Origin: Bradyrhizobium iriomotense
Lineage (GTDB): Bacteria; Pseudomonadota; Alphaproteobacteria; Rhizobiales; Xanthobacteraceae
NCBI RefSeq assembly: GCF_018129405.1
Contig: NZ_JAFCLP010000005.1
Location: forward strand, 62,001-126,000
Reading direction: 5' to 3'
Length of the DNA: 64,000 bases
Below the pieces are notes generated by a model. It was not told the DNA's origin, ran no database searches, and saw nothing but the letters and a program-made list of their open reading frames with translations. Shown here piece after piece: positions 25,701-40,014 of this stretch. How positions within the stretch are numbered: position 1 is the first letter of the stretch; each line of letters starts with the position of its first letter. The position numbers and the translations under genes were made by a program.

Positions 25701-26924
25701 ATGAGGCGGGTTGTGGTCACCGGAATGGGCATCGTTTCGTCCATCGGAAACAACACCCAGGAAGTGCTTGCGAGCCTTCACGAGGCGAAGTCGGGCATTT
25801 CGCGGGCTGAGAAATATGCCGAGCTCGGCTTTCGTTCGCAGGTGCAAGGTGAGCCGACGCTCGATCCTTCGACGGTGGTCGATCGCCGCGCCATGCGTTT
25901 CCTCGGTCAGGGCGCGGCGTGGAATCACGTCGCGATGGAGCAGGCGATCCAGGATTCCGGTCTGTCGCCTGACGAAGTCTCCAACATCCGCACCGGCATC
26001 ATTATGGGCTCCGGCGGGCCGTCCGCCCGCACCATCGTCGAATCCGCCGACATCACCCGCACCAAGGGGCCGAAGCGCGTCGGACCGTTTGCGGTGCCGA
26101 AGGCGATGTCGTCGACAGCCTCCGCGACGCTCGCGACCTGGTTCAAGATCAAGGGCGTGAACTATTCGATCTCCTCGGCCTGCGCGACGTCGAACCACTG
26201 CGTCGGCAATGCCTATGAGACGATCCAGATCGGCAAGCAGGACGTCATCTTCGCCGGCGGCTGCGAGGAGCTGGACTGGTCGCTGTCGGTGCTGTTCGAC
26301 GCCATGGGCGCAATGTCCTCGAAATACAACGACACGCCCGCCACCGCTTCGCGCCCCTACGACGTCAATCGCGACGGCTTCGTCATCGCCGGCGGCGCCG
26401 GCGTGCTGGTGCTGGAAGAGCTCGAGCATGCCAAGGCGCGCGGCGCGCGCATCTATGGCGAGATCGTCGGCTATGGCGCGACGTCGGACGGCCACGACAT
26501 GGTCGCGCCGTCGGGCGAAGGCGCCGAGCGCTGCATGCGCATGGCGATGTCGACGGTGAAGACCAAGGTCGACTACATCAATCCGCACGCGACCTCGACG
26601 CCGGCCGGCGATCCGCCGGAGATCGAGGCGATCCGCAGGGTGTTCGGCGTCGGCGAGAAGTGTCCGCCGATCTCGGCGACCAAGGCGCTGACCGGCCATT
26701 CGCTGGGCGCCACCGGCGTGCAGGAGGCGATCTACTCGCTGCTGATGATGAACAACGGTTTCATCTGCGAGAGTGCGCACATCCAGGAGCTCGACCCCGT
26801 GTTCGCCGACATGCCGATCGTGCGCAAGCGCATCGACAACGTGAAGGTCGGCACCGTGCTGTCGAACTCGTTCGGCTTCGGCGGCACCAACGCCACGCTG
26901 GTGTTCAGCCGGCTGGATGCGTGA
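25701..26924 (+). CDS. fabB: 3-oxoacyl-ACP synthase I FabB
   Basis: This 407-residue thiolase-fold condensing enzyme elongates cis-3-decenoyl-ACP. The active-site Cys is in [18 protein letters not shown]. The two His are in [14 protein letters not shown] and [12 protein letters not shown], and the glycine-rich end is [11 protein letters not shown]. It pairs with FabA in the classic unsaturated fatty acid route. It is followed by a 119-base palindromic repeat before fabI. Confidence 0.97.
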   Translation: MRRVVVTGMGIVSSIGNNTQEVLASLHEAKSGISRAEKYAELGFRSQVQGEPTLDPSTVVDRRAMRFLGQGAAWNHVAMEQAIQDSGLSPDEVSNIRTGIIMGSGGPSARTIVESADITRTKGPKRVGPFAVPKAMSSTASATLATWFKIKGVNYSISSACATSNHCVGNAYETIQIGKQDVIFAGGCEELDWSLSVLFDAMGAMSSKYNDTPATASRPYDVNRDGFVIAGGAGVLVLEELEHAKARGARIYGEIVGYGATSDGHDMVAPSGEGAERCMRMAMSTVKTKVDYINPHATSTPAGDPPEIEAIRRVFGVGEKCPPISATKALTGHSLGATGVQEAIYSLLMMNNGFICESAHIQELDPVFADMPIVRKRIDNVKVGTVLSNSFGFGGTNATLVFSRLDA

Positions 26925-26936
26925 TTGTTTGGCTTG

Positions 26937-27055
26937 GTCATGCCCCGCCTAGTGCGCAATTGCGCACGGGGGCGGGGCATCCAGTACGCCGCGGCCTCTC
27001 GATCTAACACGATCGCCTCTGGAATACTGGATCGCCCGCCTGCGCGGGCGATGAC
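26937..27055. repeat. Composite palindromic repeat between fabB and fabI
   Basis: The element begins GTCATGCCCCGCCTAGTGCG and ends CGCGGGCGATGAC. Within it are the palindrome GTGCGCAATTGCGCAC (also inside the repeat at 47329), the pair CATCCAGTA and TACTGGAT, and a terminal hairpin ATCGCCCGCC-TGCGCGGGCGAT. It interrupts the fab operon, so it is either read through or tunes fabI expression. Confidence 0.75.
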
Positions 27056-27073
27056 ATTGGAGTTGTGGGAGCC

Positions 27074-27877
27074 ATGATGCAGGAACTGATGAAAGGCAAG
27101 CGCGGTCTGATCATGGGCATCGCCAATGATCATTCGATCGCCTGGGGCATGGCGAAGACGCTGCATGCCCACGGCGCCGAGCTCGCCTTCACCTTCCAGG
27201 GCGAGGCCCTGGGCAAGCGCGTCAAGCCGCTGGCTGAATCGCTTGGTGTCGATCTGGTGCTGCCTTGCGACGTCGAGGACATCGCCAGCGTCGATGCGAC
27301 CTTCGCTGTGCTGCGTGAGAAATGGGGCAAGCTCGATTTCGTCATCCACGCCATCGGCTTTGCCGACAAGAACGAGCTGAAGGGCCGCTACGCCGACACC
27401 AGCCGCGAGAACTTTTCGCGCACCATGGTGATCTCCTGCTTCTCGTTCACGGAAGTGGCAAAACGCGCCGCCGAGCTGATGACGGACGGCGGCAGCATGA
27501 TCACGCTGACCTTCGGCGCCTCGGAACGCGCGATGCCGAACTACAACGTGATGGGCGTCGCCAAGGCGGCGCTGGAAGCCTCGGTGCGCTACCTCGCCTC
27601 CGATTTCGGACCGCGCGGCATCCGCGTCAATGCGATCTCCGCGGGGCCCATCCGCACGCTCGCGGGCTCGGGCATCGGTGAGGCGCGCGCGATGTTCGCG
27701 TACATGCAGAAGCATGCGCCGCTCCGCCGCGGCGTCACGCTCGACGAGCTCGGCGGCTCGGCGCTGTATCTGCTGTCGGACCTCTCGGGTGGCGTGACCG
27801 GCGAGATCCACTATGTCGATTCCGGCTACAACATCGTCCTGATGCCGAGGCCGGATGATTTGAAGACGCCGGAATAG
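27074..27877 (+). CDS. fabI: Enoyl-ACP reductase FabI
   Basis: This NADH-dependent short-chain dehydrogenase completes each fatty acid elongation cycle and is the triclosan-type target. The family signature GIANDHSIAWGMAK binds cofactor. The catalytic Tyr and Lys are in YNVMGVAKAALE, with the flipping-loop region following SAGPIRTLAGSGI. About 267 residues. Adjacent ATGs at 27074 and 27077 both follow a GGGAG ribosome site. It is third of the fabA-fabB-fabI run. Confidence 0.96.
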   Translation: MMQELMKGKRGLIMGIANDHSIAWGMAKTLHAHGAELAFTFQGEALGKRVKPLAESLGVDLVLPCDVEDIASVDATFAVLREKWGKLDFVIHAIGFADKNELKGRYADTSRENFSRTMVISCFSFTEVAKRAAELMTDGGSMITLTFGASERAMPNYNVMGVAKAALEASVRYLASDFGPRGIRVNAISAGPIRTLAGSGIGEARAMFAYMQKHAPLRRGVTLDELGGSALYLLSDLSGGVTGEIHYVDSGYNIVLMPRPDDLKTPE

Positions 27878-27881
27878 CTTC

Positions 27882-27969
27882 GTAGCCCGGATGGAGCGTA
27901 GCGCAATCCGGGGCGATCGTATCAGCGGATGAGCCTGTCCTGGATTGCGCTGCGCTCCACCCGGGCTAC
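27882..27969. repeat. Palindromic intergenic repeat, family B copy 2
   Basis: The outer arms GTAGCCCGGATGGAGCGTAG and CTCCACCCGGGCTAC pair over most of their length, right after the fabI stop. It probably forms the 3' end of the fab transcript. Confidence 0.85.
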
Positions 27970-28087
27970 AAGAGCGACCTTTCCTGGCACCCCCACGATC
28001 ATGGGGCAGACCCCGCAATAGAATAGTGTTTCCTCCCCCCGGTGGCGCCGCGTGAATGGCGCGTCCCGCGGTTCGGGAGGAACGATC

Positions 28088-30082
28088 TTGCCGAGAGTGC
28101 ATGCGATCTGGCGCACAGGCGCGCTGGCGTCCGCCATGGGCGCCGTGCTGCTTTGCGGCAACTCGCGTGCTCTGGCGCAGTCGGCGATCTGGGATTCGAC
28201 CCTCTCCAACACGAACTGGTACGTGCCGACGGCGCAGCTGCTGGCCTACGCCGCGCCGAAGACCGGCTTTTCCAACCCGAATCCGATCGGCGACCAGACG
28301 CTGTGGTCGCTCGCGACCGCGACCAACGGCTCCTTCACGGGCACGAGCGTCGCGCAGCTCAAGCTCGGGTCGGCGCTCCTGACGGATAGCTCGACCATCC
28401 AGGGCTTCGTCACGACCGCGGGCCAGATCACGATGCTGTTCACACCGACATCAGGCGGCGCGGTGACCGTCGGTCTCGGCCATATGCGAACCATCAACGG
28501 CGTGACCGCGATGGAAATGCAGATGATCACGGGCGACACCCTGCTCGTGACGCACTGGGCCTATATGCTGCCCTATGACCCCGCGACGTTCACGCCGCCG
28601 GCCTCGCAGGCCGTCCCCGCCAACTCCGTCCCGCAATGGGCGTGGACATCAGGTACGCCTTGGCGGATCGTCAGCTCGACGCTGTTCGGGACGTCCGCGC
28701 CCGGCCGCTTCGTCATCACCAATTACCAGAACGGCTATTTCTGGGGCGCCGGCATCGCGCCCGCGGGAAGCAGCGCCGCGAACTTCACCCTGCTGGGCTC
28801 GGTGACGCCGGAGGGTAACGTGCTCTTCAACACGCTCTCGAAGGGCACTCTCAGCAGTCTTTATGGCGCAGCCAGCGGCGATGCATCGGGCGCGCAGATG
28901 CTGGTCAGCACCTACGATCTCTCGGGCAATCCGACCGGCGGTGTTGCCTATCTCTCCCTGGTACGTCCCTACGCCGAAGCGCTTCAGGCGCAGAACAGCC
29001 GCGCGGGCCTGGGCGCGGCCGACATGCTCTATCGCCTGTCTGCGACCTCGCTCGGCTGGAGCGGCAGCATGGCGCAAGGCTTCACCGCGCTCGACAATCT
29101 CGGCGGTCCCGGTCTCGTCAACGCCGTCAACCAGACCTTGCCGGTCCTCACCGGCGCGGCATCGCAGGCGACCTATTCTACGCAGCGCGTGTTCCAGCAA
29201 GCGATGACGGGACGACTGGACGATGTGCTCGGGTTGAATGCGGGCGTCACAGCCGAGCGCAACATCTGGATGAAGCCGCTCGGCGGCAGTGTCCGGCAGG
29301 GTAGTGTCGACAGTGTCCCCGGCTATAACGCCTCCGGCGGCGGCATTGCCGTGGGTGCGGACGCGACGATCTCCCCGCGCGCGATGCTCGGCGGCGTGTT
29401 CGCCTATTCGCATCAAGCCATCACCGGCAGCGACGACGCCGTCCCGAACCGGCTCGCCATCGATTCCTATCAGGCAGGACTCTACGGCGCCTATGCGCTC
29501 GGCCATGGCGTCCAGGTCGACGGCCAGATCGACGGCGCGCTCAATGACAATGGCGAGAGCCGCTCGCTGAGCTTCATCAACAGCACGGCTGCGGCCGGCT
29601 ATCGCTCCTACAGCGGCCATGCGGGCTTCGGTGTCCGCAAGCTGATCCCGATCGAGCCGGGATTTGCGATCGCGCCGTCGCTGCGGCTGGACTATGGACA
29701 GGTTCGCTCGCCCGCCTACCAGGAAGGTGGCGCAGGCGGCTTCAGCCTCAACGTGGATTCGCAAACCTATCGCGAGCTGACGCTGACGGCAGGAGTGAAG
29801 AGCGCCTACAGGATCGCGAAGCAGGTCCATCTCACCGGTGAGGTCGGTGTCGGCTACAACGCGCTGAACCAGGGACTTCAGATCAAGTCCGGGTTCGCCG
29901 GCGGCGGCGATACATTCGCGACCTCCGGTCTTGCGCTGTCGCCATGGATCTACTCGACCGCGCTTGGGCTCGTCGCGGCCGAAAACAATCGCTTCGATCT
30001 CGGCCTCCGCTATGGCCTCTCGGCGACGTCCTCCGGACTGCTCCAGCAGTCCGGGCTCGCCGTCCTCAAGATCAGACTCTGA
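28088..30082 (+). CDS. Autotransporter-like outer membrane beta-barrel protein
   Basis: This protein of about 664 residues has a signal peptide ending LLCGNSRALAQ, a roughly 350-residue passenger region rich in Ser, Thr, Gly and Asn, and a C-terminal autotransporter barrel of about 270 residues (MKPLGGSVRQG, FAYSHQAITGSDD, LYGAYALGHGVQVDGQIDGA, LRLDYGQVRSPAYQEGG). Passengers are usually adhesins or enzymes; no catalytic motif is recognised here. A TTG at 28088 is 7 bases after GGGAGGA and is preferred; the ATG at 28052 is in frame but lacks a good ribosome site. The protein ends LKIRL without the usual final aromatic residue. Confidence 0.8.
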   Translation: MPRVHAIWRTGALASAMGAVLLCGNSRALAQSAIWDSTLSNTNWYVPTAQLLAYAAPKTGFSNPNPIGDQTLWSLATATNGSFTGTSVAQLKLGSALLTDSSTIQGFVTTAGQITMLFTPTSGGAVTVGLGHMRTINGVTAMEMQMITGDTLLVTHWAYMLPYDPATFTPPASQAVPANSVPQWAWTSGTPWRIVSSTLFGTSAPGRFVITNYQNGYFWGAGIAPAGSSAANFTLLGSVTPEGNVLFNTLSKGTLSSLYGAASGDASGAQMLVSTYDLSGNPTGGVAYLSLVRPYAEALQAQNSRAGLGAADMLYRLSATSLGWSGSMAQGFTALDNLGGPGLVNAVNQTLPVLTGAASQATYSTQRVFQQAMTGRLDDVLGLNAGVTAERNIWMKPLGGSVRQGSVDSVPGYNASGGGIAVGADATISPRAMLGGVFAYSHQAITGSDDAVPNRLAIDSYQAGLYGAYALGHGVQVDGQIDGALNDNGESRSLSFINSTAAAGYRSYSGHAGFGVRKLIPIEPGFAIAPSLRLDYGQVRSPAYQEGGAGGFSLNVDSQTYRELTLTAGVKSAYRIAKQVHLTGEVGVGYNALNQGLQIKSGFAGGGDTFATSGLALSPWIYSTALGLVAAENNRFDLGLRYGLSATSSGLLQQSGLAVLKIRL

Positions 30083-30086
30083 GATC

Positions 30087-30683
30087 TCAGCCGGCCGCGA
30101 TCTTCTCCGCCCGCTGGAACGCCGGTCGCGCCATGCAGCGCGCGAGATAGGCATCGAAGGCCGGCCGCGACGGCACCATCTTGAACAGGCGCACCGCAAA
30201 ATTCAGGCCGGAGCCGATCGTGATGTCGGCGGCCGAAAACTCGTCGCCGAGAATCCACGGCCCCTTGGCGAGCGCGGCTTCCAGCACGTCGAACACTTGC
30301 GTCGCGCTGCCCCAGGCCGCGGTCGAGGTCGGGATCTCGATCTTGGTGAAGATCTGGATGATGGCAGGCTCGATGCAGCTGGGCGAGAAGAACAACCATT
30401 GCAGATAGCGTGCGCGGCGCGGATCGGACACGGCGGGCGCGAGCTTCGTCTCGGGATAGCGGTCGGCGATGTAGGCGCAGATCGCGGCGGCTTCGCCGAG
30501 CGCGGCGTCGCCGTCGCTGAGCGCCGGCACCTTGCCCATCGGATTGATCTTCAGATAGTCCGGCGTCTTCTGCGCGCCGGTCGCGATGTCGGTCAGCACG
30601 CGCTCATAGGGCAGCCCGCTCTCCTCCATCAGCCAGAGCGTCGTGAACGAGCGCGAACGGGGCGACCAATAGAGCTTGATCAT
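30087..30683 (-). CDS. Glutathione S-transferase family protein
   Basis: This 198-residue protein has an N-terminal thioredoxin-like domain (KLYWSPRSRSFTTLWLMEES, then GKVPALSDGDAALGEAAAIC for glutathione binding) and a C-terminal all-helical domain (WILGDEFSAADITIGSGLN). The Ser near the N-terminus is the probable thiol-stabilising residue. Substrate is unknown; detoxification or stress roles are typical. It converges with the autotransporter gene, 4 bases apart. Confidence 0.92.
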   Translation of the reverse strand: MIKLYWSPRSRSFTTLWLMEESGLPYERVLTDIATGAQKTPDYLKINPMGKVPALSDGDAALGEAAAICAYIADRYPETKLAPAVSDPRRARYLQWLFFSPSCIEPAIIQIFTKIEIPTSTAAWGSATQVFDVLEAALAKGPWILGDEFSAADITIGSGLNFAVRLFKMVPSRPAFDAYLARCMARPAFQRAEKIAAG

Positions 30684-30784
30684 GGCGTTGACCTTTCATC
30701 GGCGCGAAGTGAGCCTGGGCGGATTCATGACGCCTCTGCATTGAATCCGCAATGCGCGACGATACAGATAGTCCTGACTTCGGC

Positions 30785-31624
30785 TCAGTCTTCTTTGAGA
30801 TAGCCGGGCAAGCCCCGGTCAAGCCTGTCTGCGACGAGTGCCCGCGTCCTCTCGCGCAGCGCGGTGCTGGCTGAAGCTGCCGCGGGTGGGTCAGGGAACA
30901 GCGAGTTGTCGAGCTTGGTGAGCGGGTCTTCGGTCAGTCGCATGCTCGCAGCGAAGTTTGCGCCGAAATTCACAAAGGGGCGCTTGATCTCCTCGTAGCT
31001 TCGGCCGTCGATCAGTGTGATCGCAACGTTGGCGAAAAGATGCGAATGCCGGAGGAGACCGCCGAGGCCCTGATTGTAGGTTCCGATTCCGTTCAGCGTC
31101 ATATGCGTATTCGGCAACTCCGCCTTGAAAGTCGTCGCGACAAGATAGCGCTCGCAACCGGCATTCGCGGTAAAGCTCCGCACGATCACCGGCAGACGCT
31201 CTCCGGGATCCCGGATGAGGATCGTTTTCGGATTATAGATGGGTTCGAAGACGCCCTTGGGATAGGCGATCCTGCGCACCGTGGGGTCGTTGTTTGTCGC
31301 CGCGCGCACCCGCGCGAAGACGAGATCATCGAGGCCCCAGTCGATCGGGACGTCGCTCACCTCATTCTCGAAAATCGTGAGGCCAAATTTCTGCACGGCG
31401 TAGCGGTCTCCGATCACCGAGATTACGCCAAGCCGGCACGGGCCGCTCTCGACCGCGACCGGCTGCTTTGCAACCGGTTTGGCCTTCGGTGCCGCTTTCT
31501 TGGAAACCGGTTTCGCCGGTGTCGCGGTTGAGGCCGGAGGCGTGGCGGTTGCGGGAGGGGTTTGGGAGGCTGCCGAAGTCAAAAGGGACAGCAGGGCGAT
31601 CAGCGCGACAGCAATTCGAACCAT
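30785..31624 (-). CDS. Secreted protein of unknown function
   Basis: This 279-residue protein has a clear signal peptide (MVRIAVALIALLSLLTSAAS) and a low-complexity Ala/Pro/Thr/Lys segment to about residue 55. A globular region follows with two lone cysteines (GPCRLGVIS and NAGCERYLV) that could form a disulfide in the periplasm. The globular part mentions IFENEVSDVPIDWGLDD and TLIDGRSYEEIKRPFVNFG, which I cannot assign to a family. Single gene, about 100 bases from GST. Confidence 0.75.
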   Translation of the reverse strand: MVRIAVALIALLSLLTSAASQTPPATATPPASTATPAKPVSKKAAPKAKPVAKQPVAVESGPCRLGVISVIGDRYAVQKFGLTIFENEVSDVPIDWGLDDLVFARVRAATNNDPTVRRIAYPKGVFEPIYNPKTILIRDPGERLPVIVRSFTANAGCERYLVATTFKAELPNTHMTLNGIGTYNQGLGGLLRHSHLFANVAITLIDGRSYEEIKRPFVNFGANFAASMRLTEDPLTKLDNSLFPDPPAAASASTALRERTRALVADRLDRGLPGYLKED

Positions 31625-31715
31625 GGATTCCGGGAGATCAGAGGCGGGAGGTCATCGGTCACGCCACACTAGGTTGGGATCGTGACAACCGCAAGCTGCA
31701 TCCGGGGATCACCGA

Positions 31716-32177
31716 CTATCCGGCGGACTGCCGCTTCCACCGATAGCACTTCATCATGAAGCCGGTTGCCGTCGCGACCTCTTCCTTCTCGAACACAAAG
31801 CCCTCGCGCTCGTACCAGCGCCAGGCTTTTTCGTTCTCGCGTACGCAGCGCAAGTAAATCTCGTCAGGCATTTGCGTGCGCGTGAAGGCGAGCAAGCGCC
31901 GGCCGAGCGACTGGCCCTGATAGGCGGGCGCGACGAAGAGCTGGTCCAGATAGAGCTTTGGCAGATGCAGCGCCAGCATGGCGGCGATGGTGCCGTTGTC
32001 GTCGGCGACGAACAGGCTCCAGCCATCCTCGCTCTCGCGCCGGACGCGTGCCCTGAGGTTCGCGAGCAGGAAATTGCTGGCCTCGGCAAGCCCGGTCGAG
32101 ACCCAGCTCTCCATCCAGATGCGGGCGATCTCGTCATATTCATCCGCGCGGGCGGGACGGATGACGGGATGCGCCAT
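31716..32177 (-). CDS. GNAT family N-acetyltransferase
   Basis: This 153-residue acetyl-CoA-dependent acyltransferase shows the GNAT core: LYLDQLFVAPAYQGQSLGRR is motif A with the Q/RxxGxG/A pyrophosphate loop, and NEKAWRWYEREGFVFEKEE is motif B. Substrate is unknown. It lies 6 bases downstream of oxyR in the same direction and is probably cotranscribed with it. Confidence 0.9.
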   Translation of the reverse strand: MAHPVIRPARADEYDEIARIWMESWVSTGLAEASNFLLANLRARVRRESEDGWSLFVADDNGTIAAMLALHLPKLYLDQLFVAPAYQGQSLGRRLLAFTRTQMPDEIYLRCVRENEKAWRWYEREGFVFEKEEVATATGFMMKCYRWKRQSAG

Positions 32178-32183
32178 TGGAAC

Positions 32184-35390
<3,207 letters not shown>

Positions 35391-35397
35391 GTTGCTG

Positions 35398-35421
35398 CCC
35401 CCTCTCCCGCGGGAGAGGGGG
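35398..35421. repeat. Perfect GC-rich palindrome, family F
   Basis: A perfect 24-base palindrome centred on CCGCGG, with arms CCCCCTCTCCCG, lies 7 bases past the katG stop. A related hairpin, CCTCTCCCC paired with GGGGAGAGG, is at 59172-59195. Confidence 0.75.
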
Positions 35422-35448
35422 CGCACATCCCCCAAGCAAGACAAACAA

Positions 35449-35474
35449 AAAGGGCGGCCTTTCGGCCGCCCTTT
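35449..35474. terminator. Bidirectional terminator between katG and pnp
   Basis: AAAGGGCGGCC and GGCCGCCCTTT form an 11-bp perfect stem around a TTTC loop between two converging genes. The A/T-rich flanks suit termination from both sides. Confidence 0.85.
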
Positions 35475-35499
35475 CGTGTTTCTGGCAGTGTCGCGAGGC

Positions 35500-37662
<2,163 letters not shown>

Positions 37663-37710
37663 AGAGGTCTTCTTTCATGGGTTCTCGAAAGAAGGGACGC
37701 TTCGAAAAAC

Positions 37711-37784
37711 AAAAACCATGCGCAAGATTGCGGGACGCTGATCGGAGCGGATGATCAGCGTCCTGCGATCCTGCCATGGTTTTT
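37711..37784 (-). promoter_or_regulatory. Long stem-loop in the pnp leader
   Basis: The ends AAAAACCATG (37711-37720) and CATGGTTTTT (37775-37784) pair. Inside them GGACGCTGATC (37733-37743) pairs with GATCAGCGTCC (37753-37763) around a 9-base loop; the middle is interrupted by small bulges. It starts about 49 bases before the pnp start. In E. coli a comparable leader hairpin is cut by RNase III and mediates PNPase autoregulation. The same role here is inferred. Confidence 0.65.
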
Positions 37785-38006
37785 GGATGTCGGATGGCGT
37801 CCATCCTTTCGGGTCATACGGGCGCCTTGCCCGTTGTGCCCAGCCGCCGGATTGCTGCTGGGCTGTCAGTCGGCACGAACGCGAACACCGAACCGCGGTT
37901 TTCGCCGGTCATGCCCCGGATGTTGGCCGTCAACGGCCCGCATCCGACGCGCACGCAGCCTCGATCAAAAACCTTCAAATAAGCGCTTTCGTTCGAAACC
38001 ACGCGC

Positions 38007-38030
38007 AAAAACGCGCGCCGGTGGCGCGCG
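38007..38030 (-). terminator. Intrinsic terminator after rpsO
   Basis: On the minus strand CGCGCGCC-ACC-GGCGCGCG is followed by TTTTT, 9 bases past the rpsO stop. It should end most rpsO transcripts, with read-through feeding pnp. The remaining 226 bases to the pnp leader hairpin show no gene. Confidence 0.85.
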
Positions 38031-38039
38031 CAGGAACTG

Positions 38040-38309
38040 TTAGCGACGAATGTTGTGCTTCTCGAGCAGCGCCTTGTAGCGCGCCTCGTCCTTCTTCTTG
38101 AGGTAGTCGAGGAGCGAGCGGCGGGTCGAGACCAGCTTCAAGAGGCCGCGACGCGAATGGTTGTCCTTCACGTGGGTCTTGAAATGGTTGGTGAGGTTGT
38201 TGATGCGTTCCGACAGGATCGCGACCTGAACCTCGGGCGAGCCGGTGTCGCCGGCCTTGGTGGCATTCGTCTTGATGACTTCCGCTTTGCGTTCTGCGGC
38301 AATCGACAT
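38040..38309 (-). CDS. rpsO: 30S ribosomal protein S15
   Basis: This 89-residue S15 binds the central domain of 16S rRNA. The family motif is visible in [22 protein letters not shown] and [20 protein letters not shown]. Start 38309 ([11 protein letters not shown]) gives the standard length. It is 2 bases downstream of truB at the end of the rimP-nusA-infB block. Confidence 0.98.
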   Translation of the reverse strand: MSIAAERKAEVIKTNATKAGDTGSPEVQVAILSERINNLTNHFKTHVKDNHSRRGLLKLVSTRRSLLDYLKKKDEARYKALLEKHNIRR

Positions 38310-38311
38310 CG

Positions 38312-39430
38312 TCAATTTCTCTCGTTGCGACCGGGGCTGGCAGTCAGGCCGGTCAGGTTGAACACACGCTTGGGGATGATTTCGCCATTGCCAACTTCGG
38401 CAAGCGCCAAAAGACGGCCTGCCACCGTGACATAGACTGTGCCGCTACAAGTGGGCGCATCCCGTCCGCGCAACAAAACGGCTTGGCCCCGATGGAGCCT
38501 TGCCGCATCAGCCCGAGTGACGGCCAGTGCCGGGATGTCGTCCAGCGCGGTCTCAACGGGCAAAAGCGCGTCGGCGAGGCTGCCCTCGCCGGACGCGGCT
38601 CTATCGCACAAAGCCTCCAACTGATCCAGCGGAATCATGTCGTTTTCGCCAAATGGGCCGACCAGGGTCCGCCGGAGCGCGCAGATATGGCCGTAAGTGC
38701 CGAGAATTCGGCCCATATCGCGGGCGAGCGCGCGGACATAGGTGCCCTTGCCGCACTCGGCCTCGAACACTGCCCGGTCGTTATCTGGTTGATCGACAAG
38801 GGTTAAATGGTGAATCTCGACCGGGCGGGGGGCCAGCTCCACGACCTCGCCGTCGCGGGCGAGGTCATAGGCGCGCTCGCCCTGGACCTTGATCGCCGAG
38901 TAGCGCGGCGGGATCTGCTCGATCACCCCGGTGAAGCGGGGCAGCAGGGCCAGGATGGCGTCCCGGGTCGGGCGCTGGTCGGAGGTCGCGGTCACCCGTC
39001 CCTCGATATCGTCGGTGTCGCGCTCCTCGCCCCAGCACACGGTAAACTGGTAGCGCTTGCGCCCGTCCATCACAAAGGGAACCGTTTTGGTGGCCTCCCC
39101 GAGCGCAATCGGCAGGCCGCCGGAGGCGAGCGGGTCGAGCGTGCCGGCATGTCCCGCGCGCTTGGCGTTGAACAGGCGCTTGAGCACCGCAACCGCCTGC
39201 GTCGAGGTCATCCCGATAGGCTTGTCGAGCACGACCCAGCCATGGACGTCGCGGCGATCGCGCCGAACCTGGTTGCCCTTCTGCTGCTTGGCGCGCGGAT
39301 CGTTGTTGACGCGGCGCGGCTCCTGATGCGGCTGAGAATCGCCGCCCATCTCCGTAAAATTATTTGTCTGCACATCGCGCTGATCGGCGTCGTTGCCGTC
39401 GATCGTGCCGTGAGCCGGGTCCATCGTCAT
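38312..39430 (-). CDS. truB: tRNA pseudouridine(55) synthase TruB
   Basis: This 372-residue enzyme makes pseudouridine 55 in the tRNA T-loop. The catalytic Asp is in [35 protein letters not shown] and [16 protein letters not shown] are further family motifs. The first 60 residues are a charged, low-complexity extension ahead of the catalytic fold ([13 protein letters not shown]), longer than in E. coli. The start ATGA overlaps the rbfA stop. Confidence 0.96.
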   Translation of the reverse strand: MTMDPAHGTIDGNDADQRDVQTNNFTEMGGDSQPHQEPRRVNNDPRAKQQKGNQVRRDRRDVHGWVVLDKPIGMTSTQAVAVLKRLFNAKRAGHAGTLDPLASGGLPIALGEATKTVPFVMDGRKRYQFTVCWGEERDTDDIEGRVTATSDQRPTRDAILALLPRFTGVIEQIPPRYSAIKVQGERAYDLARDGEVVELAPRPVEIHHLTLVDQPDNDRAVFEAECGKGTYVRALARDMGRILGTYGHICALRRTLVGPFGENDMIPLDQLEALCDRAASGEGSLADALLPVETALDDIPALAVTRADAARLHRGQAVLLRGRDAPTCSGTVYVTVAGRLLALAEVGNGEIIPKRVFNLTGLTASPGRNERN

Positions 39431-39858
39431 TGCTCTTCTTCCCGATCCGAATCCGGATCCTGTTCCAAGTCCTTTTGCACCGCAGGTGTTCGCAAAAGCT
39501 TCTCGATCCGTTCCGCTTCGTCGAATCGTTCGTCGACGCGGAAGCGAATGTCAGGTGCAAATTTCAGGTTAACGCGCCGCGCGACCTCGCCGCGCAGGAA
39601 TTTCTTGTTGCGCTCGAGCGCAGCGATGACGATCTCGGTGTCGCGGCCACCGAGCGGCATCACGTAGATTGTTGCGAGCTTAAGGTCGGGCGACATCCGT
39701 ACCTCCGGCACGGTGATGATGTGGCCTTCAAGATCCGCATCATGCACGTTGCCTTGCGCCAGAATCTCGGCCATCGCATGGCGAACCTGCTCGCCGACGC
39801 GCAACTGACGCTGCGAGCCGCCGGGCGCGGAACTCTTTTTCTGATGATGGCGCGGCAT
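39427..39858 (-). CDS. rbfA: 30S ribosome-binding factor RbfA
   Basis: This 143-residue KH-fold assembly factor acts in late 16S rRNA maturation. [20 protein letters not shown] and [20 protein letters not shown] mark the family. The C-terminus is acidic and disordered ([14 protein letters not shown]). It lies between infB (156-base gap with a hairpin) and truB (4-base overlap). Confidence 0.96.
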   Translation of the reverse strand: MPRHHQKKSSAPGGSQRQLRVGEQVRHAMAEILAQGNVHDADLEGHIITVPEVRMSPDLKLATIYVMPLGGRDTEIVIAALERNKKFLRGEVARRVNLKFAPDIRFRVDERFDEAERIEKLLRTPAVQKDLEQDPDSDREEEQ

Positions 39859-39935
39859 GGTCGAAAATCACCTCGTCGTGCCCGCGTTTGGGACACGAGC
39901 ATTGTCATTTGTCCTGTTGAAACGAATGAGGCGTG

Positions 39936-39960
39936 GATGGCCGGAATGAATCCGGCCATC
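39936..39960 (-). terminator. Hairpin after infB
   Basis: GATGGCCGGA and TCCGGCCATC form a perfect 10-bp stem with a 5-base loop, 54 bases past the infB stop. It matches the stem after irr (24241). There is no T-run, so partial termination or RNA processing is as likely as full termination. Confidence 0.5.
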
Positions 39961-40014
39961 GCACTCCCGCAATTTCAGCTCAAAAAGATCCGGGCGCTTC
40001 GGTAAGATTTGGAC

